Shown: positions 17,119 through 26,189 of the stretch, one piece after another
How positions within the stretch are numbered: position 1 is the stretch's first letter
How the letters are laid out: every line of letters begins with the position of its first letter
Origin: Rufibacter sp. LB8
Lineage (GTDB): Bacteria; Bacteroidota; Bacteroidia; Cytophagales; Hymenobacteraceae
Direction: 5' to 3'
DNA: 64,000 nt
Assembly (NCBI RefSeq): GCF_014876185.1
Contig: NZ_JADALJ010000001.1
Span: 3,019,501-3,083,500 of the forward strand
The notes under the pieces: model-generated
Told to the model about the DNA's origin: nothing
Seen by the model: only the letters and a program-made list of their open reading frames with translations
Database searches by the model: none
Translations under genes and position numbers: made by a program

Positions 17119-19533
17119 ATGATCAAAAATTACTTTCTGGTGGCGTTGCGCACCCTTCGCCGTAACATGGGCTACACTACGCTCAACGTGGTGGGCCTGA
17201 GCCTGGGCATTACCTGTAGCCTGCTGTTGTTTCTGATAATCAGGTATGAAATGAGTTTCAACACGTTCCACAGCAAGGCAGACCGCATCTACCGCGTCAA
17301 CATTGACTCTGAGGACCAGAACGGCAAGCACCAGTCTTCTGGCACGCCGGCACCCCTGCTGGCGGCTTTAAAAGCGTCTCTGCCGGAGCTCACCCCGGCC
17401 ACGCACCTGCATGAGGAAGAAGGCGGCACCTTCGCGCTGCTGTCACAAGACACCACGCAGGTGGAAAAGAAGTTCAGGGAAGAAGGTTCTATCATGTTTG
17501 TGGAGCCGGCCTTCTTTGACCTGTTTGACTTTGAGACCAATGGCGTACCCGTGCGCGAAGCCCTCAAAGACCCCAACTCTGTGCTGCTCACCGAAAGCAT
17601 CGCCCAAAAATATTTCCCCCGGGGAGATGCTGTGGGCAAGGTAGTGCGCATGAACAACAAGATTAACCTGCAGGTGAAGGGGGTGATCCCAGACGCGCCC
17701 AGCAACTCAGACATTCCGTTCATCATGCTGGTAGCCTATGAGTCGTCTAAAGAGCTCAATATCTTCTTTATGTCAGACAACTGGAACAGCACCACCAGCA
17801 GCCAGCAAGTGTACTTTGCCCTGGCACCGGGTGCCTCTGCCCAGCAGGCCGAAGCCCAAATCAATGCCGTGGCGAACAAATACCGTCAACGCAGTCCCGG
17901 CGAACGTGAACGGTTCACGCTGCAACCGCTCTCTGACCTGCATTACAATGAGGGGTACTCCAATTACGCAGACCGCACCGTAAGCAAGAAAACCCTGTGG
18001 GCGCTGGGCATTATTGGCGGCTTTCTGGTCTTGATTGCGTGCATCAACTTTGTGAACATGGCCACGGCCCAAGCCCTGCGCCGCGCCAAAGAGGTGGGCA
18101 TGCGCAAGGTGCTGGGCGCCAGCCGGGGCCAGCTTATGTTCCAGTTCCTGAGTGAGACCGGTTTGATCACGCTGGTGGCCTTGCTGTTCTCCATGGTGCT
18201 TACTGAGCTGCTATTGCCCTGGCTCAACCAACTGCTGGAGTTAGAGATCACGTTCTCCATTGTACAGAACCCCGAGGTAGGCTTGTTCTTGCTGCTTATT
18301 CTTGTATTGGTCACGTTCTTTGCGGGTTTGTACCCAGCCTTGATTTTGTCCGGTTTCAAACCTATTTCGGCCTTAAAAAGTAAAGTGGCCACCGCCCAGA
18401 CCGCGGGGCTGTCTATGCGACGCGCGCTGGTGGTGCTGCAGTTCACCATTTGCCAGGTGCTTATCATCTGCACCATTATTGTGCACAACCAGATGGAGTA
18501 TTTCAGGACGGCGCCCCTGGGTTTTGACCAGGAAGCGGTGGTGACCATTCCCATTCCCGCCTCCAAGGCCGCAGATCTGCTGCCGTTGCGCCAGGAACTG
18601 GAAAATAACCCGGCTATAAAATCGGTTTCTTTCGCGCTGTGCCCGCCGGCGGCCAACGTGAACCTGAACATGTCTTTTAACTATGATGACTTTTCCATAG
18701 AGCGTGATTTCAACGTGAGCTTTAGGTTTGCCGATGAGCATTACCTCACCACCTTCAACATTCCGCTTGTGGCCGGGCGCATGTATGCCAAAAGCGACAC
18801 CATGCGCGAGTTTCTGGTGAATGAAACCTTCTTAAAACAAGTAGGCGAGAAAAATGCGCAGGCCGCCATTGGCAAGAAACTGCTGGTGAACGGCGGGCGG
18901 AACGAAGGCCGGATTGTGGGCGTGGTGAAGGATTTCCACGTGGGTTCCCTGCGCGAAGAAATTGACCCGGTGGTGCTGTCTACCTGGAACTATTTCTACT
19001 ACAGCCTCAACGCCAAGATTGAGATGAAAAACACCCAGGCCGCCATTGCGCACCTACAGAAACTCTGGTCCAGCGCCTACCCTAATGACGTGTTTTACTA
19101 TGAGTTTGTAGATGATACCATTGCCCAGTTCTACGTGGAGGAACAGCGCCAGGCGCACCTGTTCAAAATCTTCTCTGTGCTGGCTATCTTGATTGGGTGT
19201 CTGGGCTTGTATGGCCTGGTGGCCTTCATGGTCTCGCAGCGCACCAAGGAAATAGGCGTGCGCAAGGTCTTGGGTGCCAGTGCGGGTAGCATTGTGGCGC
19301 TGTTTTCCAAGGACTTCGCGGTGCTGGTGCTGGTGGCGTTTCTTATTGCGGCGCCCATTTCTTACTACTTCATGGAGAAGTGGCTGCAGGATTTCACGTA
19401 CCGCATTGACCTGAGTTACTGGGCGTTTCTGGCTGCCGGGGCCCTTACCTTGGTCATAGCCCTCACCACCGTGAGTGTGCAGGCCCTGCGCGCCGCTTTC
19501 TCTAACCCGGTTACCGCGCTCAAGTCAGAATAA
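17119..19533 (+). CDS. ABC transporter permease with two FtsX domains (MacB-like)
   Basis: 804 residues, about twice a MacB permease half, as usual for Bacteroidota. It has an N-terminal helix (about 20-42), a MacB periplasmic core domain (about 50-270), a first FtsX block with three helices (about 290-425, REVGMRK-like motif AKEVGMRKVLGASRGQL), a second periplasmic domain (about 460-680) and a second FtsX block (about 690-800, KEIGVRKVLGASAGSI). It would couple ATP hydrolysis by the 16420-17109 protein to export of an unknown substrate. It ends 17 bp before a dispersed palindrome. Confidence 0.93.
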   Translation: MIKNYFLVALRTLRRNMGYTTLNVVGLSLGITCSLLLFLIIRYEMSFNTFHSKADRIYRVNIDSEDQNGKHQSSGTPAPLLAALKASLPELTPATHLHEEEGGTFALLSQDTTQVEKKFREEGSIMFVEPAFFDLFDFETNGVPVREALKDPNSVLLTESIAQKYFPRGDAVGKVVRMNNKINLQVKGVIPDAPSNSDIPFIMLVAYESSKELNIFFMSDNWNSTTSSQQVYFALAPGASAQQAEAQINAVANKYRQRSPGERERFTLQPLSDLHYNEGYSNYADRTVSKKTLWALGIIGGFLVLIACINFVNMATAQALRRAKEVGMRKVLGASRGQLMFQFLSETGLITLVALLFSMVLTELLLPWLNQLLELEITFSIVQNPEVGLFLLLILVLVTFFAGLYPALILSGFKPISALKSKVATAQTAGLSMRRALVVLQFTICQVLIICTIIVHNQMEYFRTAPLGFDQEAVVTIPIPASKAADLLPLRQELENNPAIKSVSFALCPPAANVNLNMSFNYDDFSIERDFNVSFRFADEHYLTTFNIPLVAGRMYAKSDTMREFLVNETFLKQVGEKNAQAAIGKKLLVNGGRNEGRIVGVVKDFHVGSLREEIDPVVLSTWNYFYYSLNAKIEMKNTQAAIAHLQKLWSSAYPNDVFYYEFVDDTIAQFYVEEQRQAHLFKIFSVLAILIGCLGLYGLVAFMVSQRTKEIGVRKVLGASAGSIVALFSKDFAVLVLVAFLIAAPISYYFMEKWLQDFTYRIDLSYWAFLAAGALTLVIALTTVSVQALRAAFSNPVTALKSE

Positions 19534-19550
19534 TCGCTGCCTGGTCAATT

Positions 19551-19590
19551 CCGTTTTGGGGCTCATTTCCAGAAATGAGCCCTAAAACGC
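19551..19590. repeat. Dispersed palindrome, near consensus
   Basis: CCGTTTTGGGGCTCATTTC pairs with GAAATGAGCCCTAAAACG. It follows the permease stop and may end that transcript. Confidence 0.75.
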
Positions 19591-19694
19591 AAAGCCTGGG
19601 AGTTCCTTCACCTGCCCCAGCCCTGGAATTTTCCGGCTTTTTGGTGGGCGTGGGTTTCTATGGTTTTCTAGCTGGGGTTTGCGCGCCTGATTTT

Positions 19695-19733
19695 CCGTTT
19701 TTGGCTTCGTTTTCAGAAATGAGCCCCAAAACG
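19695..19733. repeat. Dispersed palindrome, degenerate
   Basis: CCGTTTTTGGCTTCGTTTTC pairs imperfectly with GAAATGAGCCCCAAAACG. Confidence 0.7.
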
Positions 19734-19863
19734 AATGCCGAATGTAATGGGATGGCAACTTTATTTCCTACTTTTACCAAAGCCTTTCATCACTGCTTCT
19801 GGCATTGGTTGTTTTATTCACTAAAAGGAAGGCCCAAAACATAAACTCCTACACCCCTCCTTT

Positions 19864-20748
19864 ATGAACAAAGAAAGCGCCGCTGCCTTAAAAGGAAAGA
19901 AAAAGCTCATTCTGCAGAACTGGATGGAAAACCAGCTGAAAGACGCCGCCCTGCGCGATGACCTCATGAGCGTGGCAGAACTACAGCAGCAGTCTGAGGA
20001 ATTTTTGACCACCTTGTTGAAAGCGTTCAGCTCCAACCAAGCCACTGACACAGAGTCTGAAGGGTATGAGGCCATTCAGGACATTCTGAATGAAATCTCC
20101 ATCACCCGCGCCCGCCAGGGCTTCTCGCCGCGCGAGACCAGCTCTTATGTGCTGAGCCTGAAAGAAGTACTGAGCAATGTGCTGGAAGACCGTTTCAGAG
20201 AGGAGCCCGCCGTGCTCTACAAAGAGATTCTCTCCATGCACAAAATCATGGACAGCCTGAGCCTGGTGACCATGGAAACCTATATCAAAGGCCGTGAGGA
20301 GGTAATCCTTCGGCAAACCAATGAAATGAGCGAGATCTCCACGCCCGTGATCAGGGTGTGGGAAGGCATTCTGGCCCTGCCCATCATTGGCACCTTAGAT
20401 AGCGCCCGCACCCAGGTGGTGATGGAAGCCTTGCTGCAGGAGATTGTGGCCACCGGCAGCCGTATTGCCATCTTAGACATTTCGGGCGTGCCTACCGTAG
20501 ATTCCTTGGTGGCCCAGCATTTGATCAAGACCGTGAGTGCCGCCAGATTAATGGGGGCTGAGTGCATCATCAGTGGCATACGCGCCGAGATTGCGCAGAC
20601 CATTGTGCACCTGGGCATTGACCTCACCAACATCCACACCAAGGCCTCATTGGCCAGCGCGCTCAAAATGTCCTTCGCCATGCTGGGCATTCAGGTATCA
20701 CGGGCGGCCCAGAGCCAGGAGGGTTCCAAACAAACCTTCGGCTTTTAA
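19864..20748 (+). CDS. RsbR-type stressosome protein (RsbRD-like N-terminus + STAS)
   Basis: 294 residues. An alpha-helical N-terminal sensor domain of RsbRD type (about 5-155) is joined to a STAS domain (about 160-285). The STAS part follows Bacillus RsbRA closely (DISGVPTVDS, LMGAECIISGIRAEIAQTIVHLGID). The two sites phosphorylated by RsbT in Bacillus correspond here to Ser214 (Thr in RsbRA) and Thr246 (in EIAQT), so both remain phosphorylatable. It would form the stressosome shell with RsbS and keep RsbT bound until stress. It is the first gene of a tight five-gene operon. Confidence 0.9.
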   Translation: MNKESAAALKGKKKLILQNWMENQLKDAALRDDLMSVAELQQQSEEFLTTLLKAFSSNQATDTESEGYEAIQDILNEISITRARQGFSPRETSSYVLSLKEVLSNVLEDRFREEPAVLYKEILSMHKIMDSLSLVTMETYIKGREEVILRQTNEMSEISTPVIRVWEGILALPIIGTLDSARTQVVMEALLQEIVATGSRIAILDISGVPTVDSLVAQHLIKTVSAARLMGAECIISGIRAEIAQTIVHLGIDLTNIHTKASLASALKMSFAMLGIQVSRAAQSQEGSKQTFGF

Positions 20749-20760
20749 TTCTCTGCAGCC

Positions 20761-21159
20761 ATGGAAAGAATTCCTATTTTAAAGATGGGCCCCTTCCTGC
20801 TGGTCACCATTCAAGTGGATCTGTATGACCGGCTGGCCCTTACCCTGGAAAACGACCTCATCAACATGGTGAGCAAGACCGAAGCCAAAGGCGTGCTCAT
20901 TGACATTTCAGCGGTGAGCATTGTAGACTCCTTCATGGGCCGCATCTTGGGCAACATTGCCTCCATGTCTAAAATCATGGACGCCACCACCGTGGTGGTG
21001 GGCATGCAGCCGGCGGTAGCCATTACACTGGTGGAACTGGGCCTCACCTTGTCTGGGGTGTACACCGCCCTGGACGTGGAGCAAGGCATGGAATTATTGC
21101 GGGACAAAATAGGCCACTTAGAAAAAGACGAGGAAGGCCTCTATGATAGTTTTATCTAA
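20761..21159 (+). CDS. rsbS: RsbS-like single STAS-domain stressosome protein
   Basis: 132 residues, one STAS domain, very close to Bacillus RsbS through the core (DISAVSIVDSFMGRILGNIA, VVVGMQPAVAITLVELGLTL). The phospho-acceptor Ser of the VDSF motif is present (Ser57). It would sit in the stressosome core and hold RsbT; phosphorylation releases RsbT. It starts 12 bp after the RsbR stop and overlaps the next gene by 17 bp. Confidence 0.93.
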   Translation: MERIPILKMGPFLLVTIQVDLYDRLALTLENDLINMVSKTEAKGVLIDISAVSIVDSFMGRILGNIASMSKIMDATTVVVGMQPAVAITLVELGLTLSGVYTALDVEQGMELLRDKIGHLEKDEEGLYDSFI

Positions 21160-21556
21160 AGAGAAGCTTCCCATACAGAAAGAACAGGATGTGGTTTTGT
21201 TCCGGAACCGAATCAAGGAACTGGCCACCAAGATAGGCATGAGCCTGGTCAACCAAACCAAACTGATCACGGCGGCCAGTGAGTTGGTGCGCAACATGCT
21301 GCGCTACGGCGGCGGCGGCGTAACCCAGCTGGAGATTGTGAGCCGCAACAGCATGCCCGGCGTGCGGCTCATTTTCACAGACAAAGGCCCTGGCATTTCA
21401 GATATTACGTTGGCTATGAAAGACGGCTACTCCACGGGCAAAAGCCTGGGGCTGGGCCTGCCCGGTGCCAAGCGGCTGGTCAATGAGTTTGACTTGAAGA
21501 GCGAACCTGGCCAGGGCACTACCGTCACAGTTATCCGGTGGAAGAATGGACTTTAA
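21143..21556 (+). CDS. rsbT: RsbT-like serine/threonine kinase (switch protein)
   Basis: 137 residues of the GHKL/anti-sigma kinase type. It has the N-box ASELVRNMLRYG, the DKGPGI motif and the glycine lid GKSLGLGLPGAKRL. It would phosphorylate the Ser/Thr sites of RsbR and RsbS and then leave the stressosome to activate a downstream partner. No RsbU or SigB gene is next to it. The start lies inside rsbS (17-bp overlap) and the end overlaps the next gene by 11 bp, pointing to translational coupling. Confidence 0.92.
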   Translation: MIVLSKEKLPIQKEQDVVLFRNRIKELATKIGMSLVNQTKLITAASELVRNMLRYGGGGVTQLEIVSRNSMPGVRLIFTDKGPGISDITLAMKDGYSTGKSLGLGLPGAKRLVNEFDLKSEPGQGTTVTVIRWKNGL

Positions 21557-22589
21557 CTTTGACGCGCACCGCCAGTTCCCGCTCACCGACAGGAGTTTCC
21601 TGAACGTGGTACGCCGTGACATAGGCAAGCTGGCTGAAACTGCCGGTTTCTCTGAGGCCGAGGTGGGCCGGGTGAACATCATTGTCACAGAGATGGCCAC
21701 CAACCTGCTCAAACACGCGGGCGTTAACGGTGGCGAACTGCTGGTGAAACCCCTTTGCCTGGCCAACGGCAAAACCTGTGGCCTGGAGCTGCTTTGCCTT
21801 GACAACGGCCCCGGCATGAGTGACCCCGCCCGCATGATGGAAGACGGCGTCTCCACGTTTGGGAGCATGGGCCAGGGCTTGGGCGCCATTCAGCGGCAGT
21901 CAGATTTTTTTGACCTTTATTCGCAGCGCGGCCTGGGCACGGTCATTCTCTCCCGAGTGTACCGCAAAGGCAAAGCCCCCAAACCGGCCGCCCGCAGTGA
22001 ACAGAAATTTGAGATGGGCTTTGTGCTGGTACCCAAGGCCGGGGAAACGGTGAGCGGCGATGGCCTGGGTATACGGTTGTCTTACGAAGGCGCCTACCTG
22101 TTGGTGCTGGACGGTCTGGGCCACGGCCCCAACGCCCATGAGGCCAGCCAATCTGCTTTGAAATCTTTCCAACAGCAGCCCAAAACCACCCCCGCCGACA
22201 TTCTGCGCGGCGTTCACGCCGACATAAAACGAACCCGTGGAGCCGTGGGCGCCATTGCCCATTGGAACGCGGAGACCGGCGCCTTGCGCTTCTGTGGCAT
22301 TGGCAACATCAGCGGAAGGCTCATTGCACCGGACAAGGCAAAAAACCTGCTTTCCTATAATGGCACCCTTGGCATGAGCATGCCCAACACCGTCAATGAC
22401 CAACTCCATACCTGGGAGCGCGGCAACCTGGTAGTGCTGCACTCAGACGGCCTTAAAAACCGCTGGGATTTTCAGAAATATCCGGAACTGACCCGCCATG
22501 ATGCTACGTTGATTGCGGCAGTACTGTACAAAGACAACACCAGAACCACAGATGACACGTTAGTGGCCGTAGTGCGGGCCACTGAGTAA
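21546..22589 (+). CDS. RsbT-like ATPase fused to SpoIIE/PP2C phosphatase (RsbX role)
   Basis: 347 residues. The first half (about 1-140) is a GHKL kinase-like domain (VTEMATNLLKHA, LDNGPGMSDP, GSMGQGLGAI). The second half (about 155-345) is a SpoIIE-type PP2C phosphatase (LDGLGHGPNAHEAS, HSDGLKNRWDF, DDTLVAVV) with the metal-binding Asp residues. In this position an RsbX phosphatase would reset phosphorylated RsbR/RsbS; the fused ATPase domain is extra. Fusions of this sort occur in Gram-negative stressosome loci. It overlaps rsbT by 11 bp. Confidence 0.88.
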   Translation: MDFNFDAHRQFPLTDRSFLNVVRRDIGKLAETAGFSEAEVGRVNIIVTEMATNLLKHAGVNGGELLVKPLCLANGKTCGLELLCLDNGPGMSDPARMMEDGVSTFGSMGQGLGAIQRQSDFFDLYSQRGLGTVILSRVYRKGKAPKPAARSEQKFEMGFVLVPKAGETVSGDGLGIRLSYEGAYLLVLDGLGHGPNAHEASQSALKSFQQQPKTTPADILRGVHADIKRTRGAVGAIAHWNAETGALRFCGIGNISGRLIAPDKAKNLLSYNGTLGMSMPNTVNDQLHTWERGNLVVLHSDGLKNRWDFQKYPELTRHDATLIAAVLYKDNTRTTDDTLVAVVRATE

Positions 22590-22596
22590 TACCGCT

Positions 22597-23934
22597 ATGG
22601 ACCAACCCATCACCACCATCAAGCTGCAGAATGAACTAGACGTAGTACTGGCCTACAAGCGCGCCATGCAGTTGTCTGAGTTTTCTGGCTTGCCCGTGGC
22701 TTCCCAAACCAAATTCGCGACGGCGGTATCTGAGATTTGCCGAAATGTATTGGAGCATGTAGGCGAAGGCACCATCAGGTTCAACATGATTGACAACCGG
22801 GGCGTGCTGCTGCTGGAGGCCCTGGTTACCGACAGAGGCCGCGGCATTGCCAACCTGGAACAACTCCTGGACCGCAAGTACATGCCCACGGGCGGCAAGG
22901 GCCAGGGCATACACAGTTCGCGCAAGCTGGTAGACCATTTCAAACTGGAGAGCGACGCGGCCACCGGCACGCGCGTGCGGCTGCAGAAACGCATTCCGGG
23001 CAACCACCCGCCCATTAACAAAGCCATTATTCAAGGCTGGGCCGATTTTTTCACCCACGAGTCTGAGATTTCGCCCTATGCGGAGATTAAGCGGCAGAAC
23101 ATGCAGCTCATTGAAGTGATGGAGCAGCTGCGCGTACGCACCATTGAAGCCGAGTACCAACTGCAGGAAATCCAGCACCTGAACCAGGAACTTCAGACCT
23201 TTAACCAGGAGATCAATCTGCTGCTGCAGGAACGTGAGGAGAAAACCCAACAACTGGAGCAGGTGAACAAAACCCTGGATGAATTTGCCCACACCGTTAC
23301 CCATGACTTAAAGGCCCCGCTCCACAACATACGGGGCCTGGCAGAGGCCGTGACTGATTTCTTGAACGAGGAATCCACGGAGGAAGCGCAGGCGGTCATG
23401 CCCATGATCATATTGCAGGTGAAACGCATGGACCACCTCATAAGGGATGTGTTGGCGTATTCGCTCACCGGGCGCCAGCAGATACAGCAGACCCAGGTGT
23501 CTTTGCCAGACTTGCTTAACCACGTGCTGGCCGCCATCTCCATACCAGAGCAGCTACAGATTGTGGTGGCAGACAACCTGCCTGTATTAGAGGCCGAGGA
23601 AATTTACCTGCAGCAGATTTTCAGCAATCTGTTGAGCAACGCCATTAAGTACCATGACCTGCCAAACGGCCACATCTGGGTGAAAGCCAACGCAACAGAT
23701 AGCCATTGGGAGTTTACCGTAGAAGATGACGGGCCCGGCATTCCCGCAGAAGACCAGGAGAAAATTTTTGAGCTCTTTGAGACCACCAGTGACGTAAACC
23801 ACCCAGACAGCACTGGCATTGGCCTGGCCTTAGTACGCAGAATTGTAGAAGAGAAAGGCGGAAAGATTTGGGTAGATTCTACCGGGCGCGGAACAGCCAT
23901 GCATTTTACGTGGCCGGTTCCTAAGGAAGCGTAA
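22597..23934 (+). CDS. Histidine kinase with N-terminal RsbW/T-like ATPase domain
   Basis: 445 residues. Residues 1-135 form a GHKL anti-sigma-like domain (VSEICRNVLEHVG, VTDRGRGIANLEQ, GGKGQGIHSSRKLVD). A coiled coil (about 170-230, many Gln/Glu/Leu) leads to HisKA (FAHTVTHDLKAPLHNIRG) and a full HATPase_c domain (NLLSNAIKYHD, VEDDGPGIP, GIGLALVRRIVEE). No membrane segment, so it is cytoplasmic. I infer that it is the stressosome output: the RsbT-type domain senses its state and the kinase domain passes a phosphoryl group to a response regulator, perhaps the one at 23992-24432. It starts 7 bp after the phosphatase gene. Confidence 0.9.
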   Translation: MDQPITTIKLQNELDVVLAYKRAMQLSEFSGLPVASQTKFATAVSEICRNVLEHVGEGTIRFNMIDNRGVLLLEALVTDRGRGIANLEQLLDRKYMPTGGKGQGIHSSRKLVDHFKLESDAATGTRVRLQKRIPGNHPPINKAIIQGWADFFTHESEISPYAEIKRQNMQLIEVMEQLRVRTIEAEYQLQEIQHLNQELQTFNQEINLLLQEREEKTQQLEQVNKTLDEFAHTVTHDLKAPLHNIRGLAEAVTDFLNEESTEEAQAVMPMIILQVKRMDHLIRDVLAYSLTGRQQIQQTQVSLPDLLNHVLAAISIPEQLQIVVADNLPVLEAEEIYLQQIFSNLLSNAIKYHDLPNGHIWVKANATDSHWEFTVEDDGPGIPAEDQEKIFELFETTSDVNHPDSTGIGLALVRRIVEEKGGKIWVDSTGRGTAMHFTWPVPKEA

Positions 23935-23952
23935 GGTTCAAAAATAGATACG

Positions 23953-23986
23953 AACAGAAAGACCCGCCAAGGCGGGTCTTTCTGTT
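23953..23986. terminator. Bidirectional terminator between convergent operons
   Basis: Perfect 16-bp arms AACAGAAAGACCCGCC / GGCGGGTCTTTCTGTT with a 2-nt loop, between the convergent kinase and response-regulator stop codons. Confidence 0.85.
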
Positions 23987-23991
23987 GGTGG

Positions 23992-24432
23992 CTATTTTTG
24001 TTTTTTCTGGTTGTATTGGGCCATGATTTCCTTTACGTCTGTCTCGGTTAAGGCTTTGGAGAAGTGCTGCTTCACGCGCTGGTAAGTCTTAAGCCTTTCC
24101 AAGTCATAGAAACTGGCCGAAGAAGTGAGCATCAGGATAATCATGCTTTCGCTCTCACCCAGGTTGCTGGCGTGGTACTCGTCCAGGAACGTGAACCCAT
24201 CCATCACCGGCATTTTAATATCCAGGAAAATAAGGTCGGGGAATTTGTTGTCACCTTCGGCTTTGCCTACGCTTTGCAGGTACTCCAACGCCTCTGCCCC
24301 GTTTTTCTTGATGACTATTTGCTTAGCCACCCCCATCTTGGCCAACAGGCGCTTGTTCACAAAATTGGTGGTATCATCATCATCAACCAACATGACCATT
24401 TCCAACGGCTCAAACTGAGTCTCCATAGACAA
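23992..24432 (-). CDS. Single-domain response regulator (CheY-like)
   Basis: 146 residues, one receiver domain and no output domain. It has the acidic pair in MLVDDDDTTNFV, the phospho-acceptor in DLIFLDIKMPVMDGF, the Thr/Ser switch in LTSSAS and the conserved Lys near HFSKALT. This is the Rcp1-like type common in Bacteroidota. It converges with the stressosome operon, whose terminal kinase is soluble and has no receiver, so it is a fair candidate partner. A TTTG-N17-TATCTTTG promoter lies upstream (24480-24508, minus strand). Confidence 0.9.
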   Translation of the reverse strand: MSMETQFEPLEMVMLVDDDDTTNFVNKRLLAKMGVAKQIVIKKNGAEALEYLQSVGKAEGDNKFPDLIFLDIKMPVMDGFTFLDEYHASNLGESESMIILMLTSSASFYDLERLKTYQRVKQHFSKALTETDVKEIMAQYNQKKQK

Positions 24433-24479
24433 ATATTCTTAGGCGGGCAACGTACAACCCGTAAACTGTAACTTACGTG

Positions 24480-24508
24480 CAAAGATAGCAATTCCAACGT
24501 AACCCAAA
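24480..24508 (-). promoter_or_regulatory. Bacteroidota-type promoter of the response regulator
   Basis: On the minus strand TTTG (24505-24508) precedes TATCTTTG (24480-24487) by 17 bp, against a usual 19. The ATG at 24432 lies about 47 bp downstream. Confidence 0.55.
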
Positions 24509-24604
24509 TCTGTGCTTTCACACCCAGTTGCGGCTAACGTTCTTAAGTGTCTGGCCCTACACATAGAGAAAGACAAATGTACAAGCCCACCAAACGTAAA
24601 TAAG

Positions 24605-25552
24605 CTAAAACTGTTGGCTTATTTTTTCAGGTTCAGGTGCTGGCCTGGTCTTTGCCTGGGGCATGGGCCCCTCCTGCGCACTATTTTGTGGTTGGTTTCG
24701 GCCAAAGCCGTAGCGCATTTGTTCATGCCAGCGTCGGGGAAAGGCCTGGCTCTCGTCAAAGCCCAGTTCTATGTCACGCCCATCTTGGGGCACATACGCG
24801 GTTTTGAACAGGTAATCCCAGAGGCTCAGGCTTATGCCAAAGTTGGCACCGTGGCGCTGGGGCAACTGTTTGGCGTGGTGCCAGATGTGCATCTGCGGGT
24901 TGTTGAAAATATACTTGAACGGCCCCAGTGGCAGCCGCACGTTGGCGTGGTTTAGATGCCCAATGCTCAAGGCCACAATGTGTACCAGAAAAAAATCCTG
25001 CAAGCCAAAACCCACCATAGCCAACGGAATGTACTCCAGGGTTCTATACACCACGTTTTCCATCCAGTGAAACCGCAGGTGCGCGGCAAACCCCATTTGG
25101 TGCACAGAGTGATGCACCTTGTGAAATTCCCAGAGCCAGGGCACGCGGTGCAGCAGACGGTGCACGTTCCAGTGAATAAAGTCGCGGAGCACAAACAGGG
25201 TGAGCAGTTGCGCCCAAGCGGGCCAGGTACCAATCTCCAGGGCCACCAGATTCTTCAGCCCCAGCCAGGCCAGAAAATCCTGAAAGGCATGCACCGCCAC
25301 GTTGGAGATGGCATAGAACCCAATCAGCGAGAACAAAAAGAAATTGAAGAAAAGGTAGAACCCGTCTAGCCAGAAATCTTGCCGAATTCTGGGTTGGTCT
25401 TTGCGCCAGGGCAAGGCCAGCTCCAGCAGGTAGACCGCCACAGAAAGCCCTAGCAGCCAGTACACGTAGTTCCCCCAGTGCGGGTGGAGCAGTTCGGCGC
25501 CCAGGTACCACGCATATTCTTTGAAGGACTGCCACAGAAGGTCTAGGTACAT
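24605..25552 (-). CDS. Sterol desaturase / fatty acid hydroxylase family membrane protein
   Basis: 315 residues with about four membrane helices (segments near 30-48, 65-90, 105-125, 170-190). The histidine boxes of the di-iron hydroxylase superfamily are all present: HWNVHRLLH, EFHKVHHS, HLNHANV and HIWHHAKQ. It would hydroxylate or desaturate a lipid in the inner membrane using O2; the substrate is unknown (carotenoid or fatty acid are both possible). Divergent from the regulator at 25785. Confidence 0.88.
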   Translation of the reverse strand: MYLDLLWQSFKEYAWYLGAELLHPHWGNYVYWLLGLSVAVYLLELALPWRKDQPRIRQDFWLDGFYLFFNFFLFSLIGFYAISNVAVHAFQDFLAWLGLKNLVALEIGTWPAWAQLLTLFVLRDFIHWNVHRLLHRVPWLWEFHKVHHSVHQMGFAAHLRFHWMENVVYRTLEYIPLAMVGFGLQDFFLVHIVALSIGHLNHANVRLPLGPFKYIFNNPQMHIWHHAKQLPQRHGANFGISLSLWDYLFKTAYVPQDGRDIELGFDESQAFPRRWHEQMRYGFGRNQPQNSAQEGPMPQAKTRPAPEPEKISQQF

Positions 25553-25784
25553 AGGGGCAAGTTACTTTTTTATGGCCATTGCGGCAAAGACCGCCCGTTT
25601 ACTGCCGGTGGTCCCCATCTGCAACACGTCTGCTTGGGCGCATGGTTCCCCGGCGGCAGGCGGGCAATTCCAACACTGGGCACCGCTGTTGCGTATGATA
25701 CCCCAAGGAGTGCGCCTGGTTTCTGTTCGTTCTTTTTTGGCGGAACAGATTCTGGCCTTACCCTTACCACTAACCACTACCGCT

Positions 25785-26189
25785 ATGGCCATTAATCTAC
25801 AACAGATAAGCGCCCGCCTCACGTTCTACATGCGCATTAAGGAGCTGGACAAGTACCAGCTGTCTGTGCTTACCCAAACCCAGCCGGCACTGGTGGGCTG
25901 CATTCTGCAAGGCGAAGAATACAGCATGGATGAATTACTGGCTTTTCTCAAGCAATTGCCAGACCTTAATTCCCGCTGGGTTATTTACGGCGAAGGCAAC
26001 GTGTTCAAATCTGAGGACCAACCCAATGCTTCCTCTCTTGACCCCATGCTCAAGAAAGACCGCTCTGCCTACCTGGCGGAGATGCAGACCCTTTTGCAGC
26101 AACTGGAGGAAGTGGAGAAGCAGAAACAGGAGCAGAACCATTTAGACCAGCTTCGGCATAAAATACGGGATTTAACGCGCCACATTTAA
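25785..26189 (+). CDS. Small HTH (XRE-like) DNA-binding protein with coiled-coil tail
   Basis: 134 residues from the ATG at 25785; in-frame codons upstream to 25521 give a low-complexity leader overlapping the divergent gene and are rejected. The N-terminal 65 residues fit the XRE pattern common in Bacteroidota (RLTFYMRIKELDKYQLSVLT, then LPDLNSRWVIYGEGN). Residues about 85-130 are charged and predicted coiled coil (LLQQLEEVEKQKQEQ). It could dimerise through the tail. Target unknown. Confidence 0.7.
   Translation: MAINLQQISARLTFYMRIKELDKYQLSVLTQTQPALVGCILQGEEYSMDELLAFLKQLPDLNSRWVIYGEGNVFKSEDQPNASSLDPMLKKDRSAYLAEMQTLLQQLEEVEKQKQEQNHLDQLRHKIRDLTRHI

Larger units (their letters stand above)
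19534..19863. other. Gene-free spacer with two dispersed palindromes
   Basis: 330 bp between the exporter and the stressosome operon. It holds palindromes at 19551-19590 and 19695-19733; the 89-codon frame across them has no support. Confidence 0.5.
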
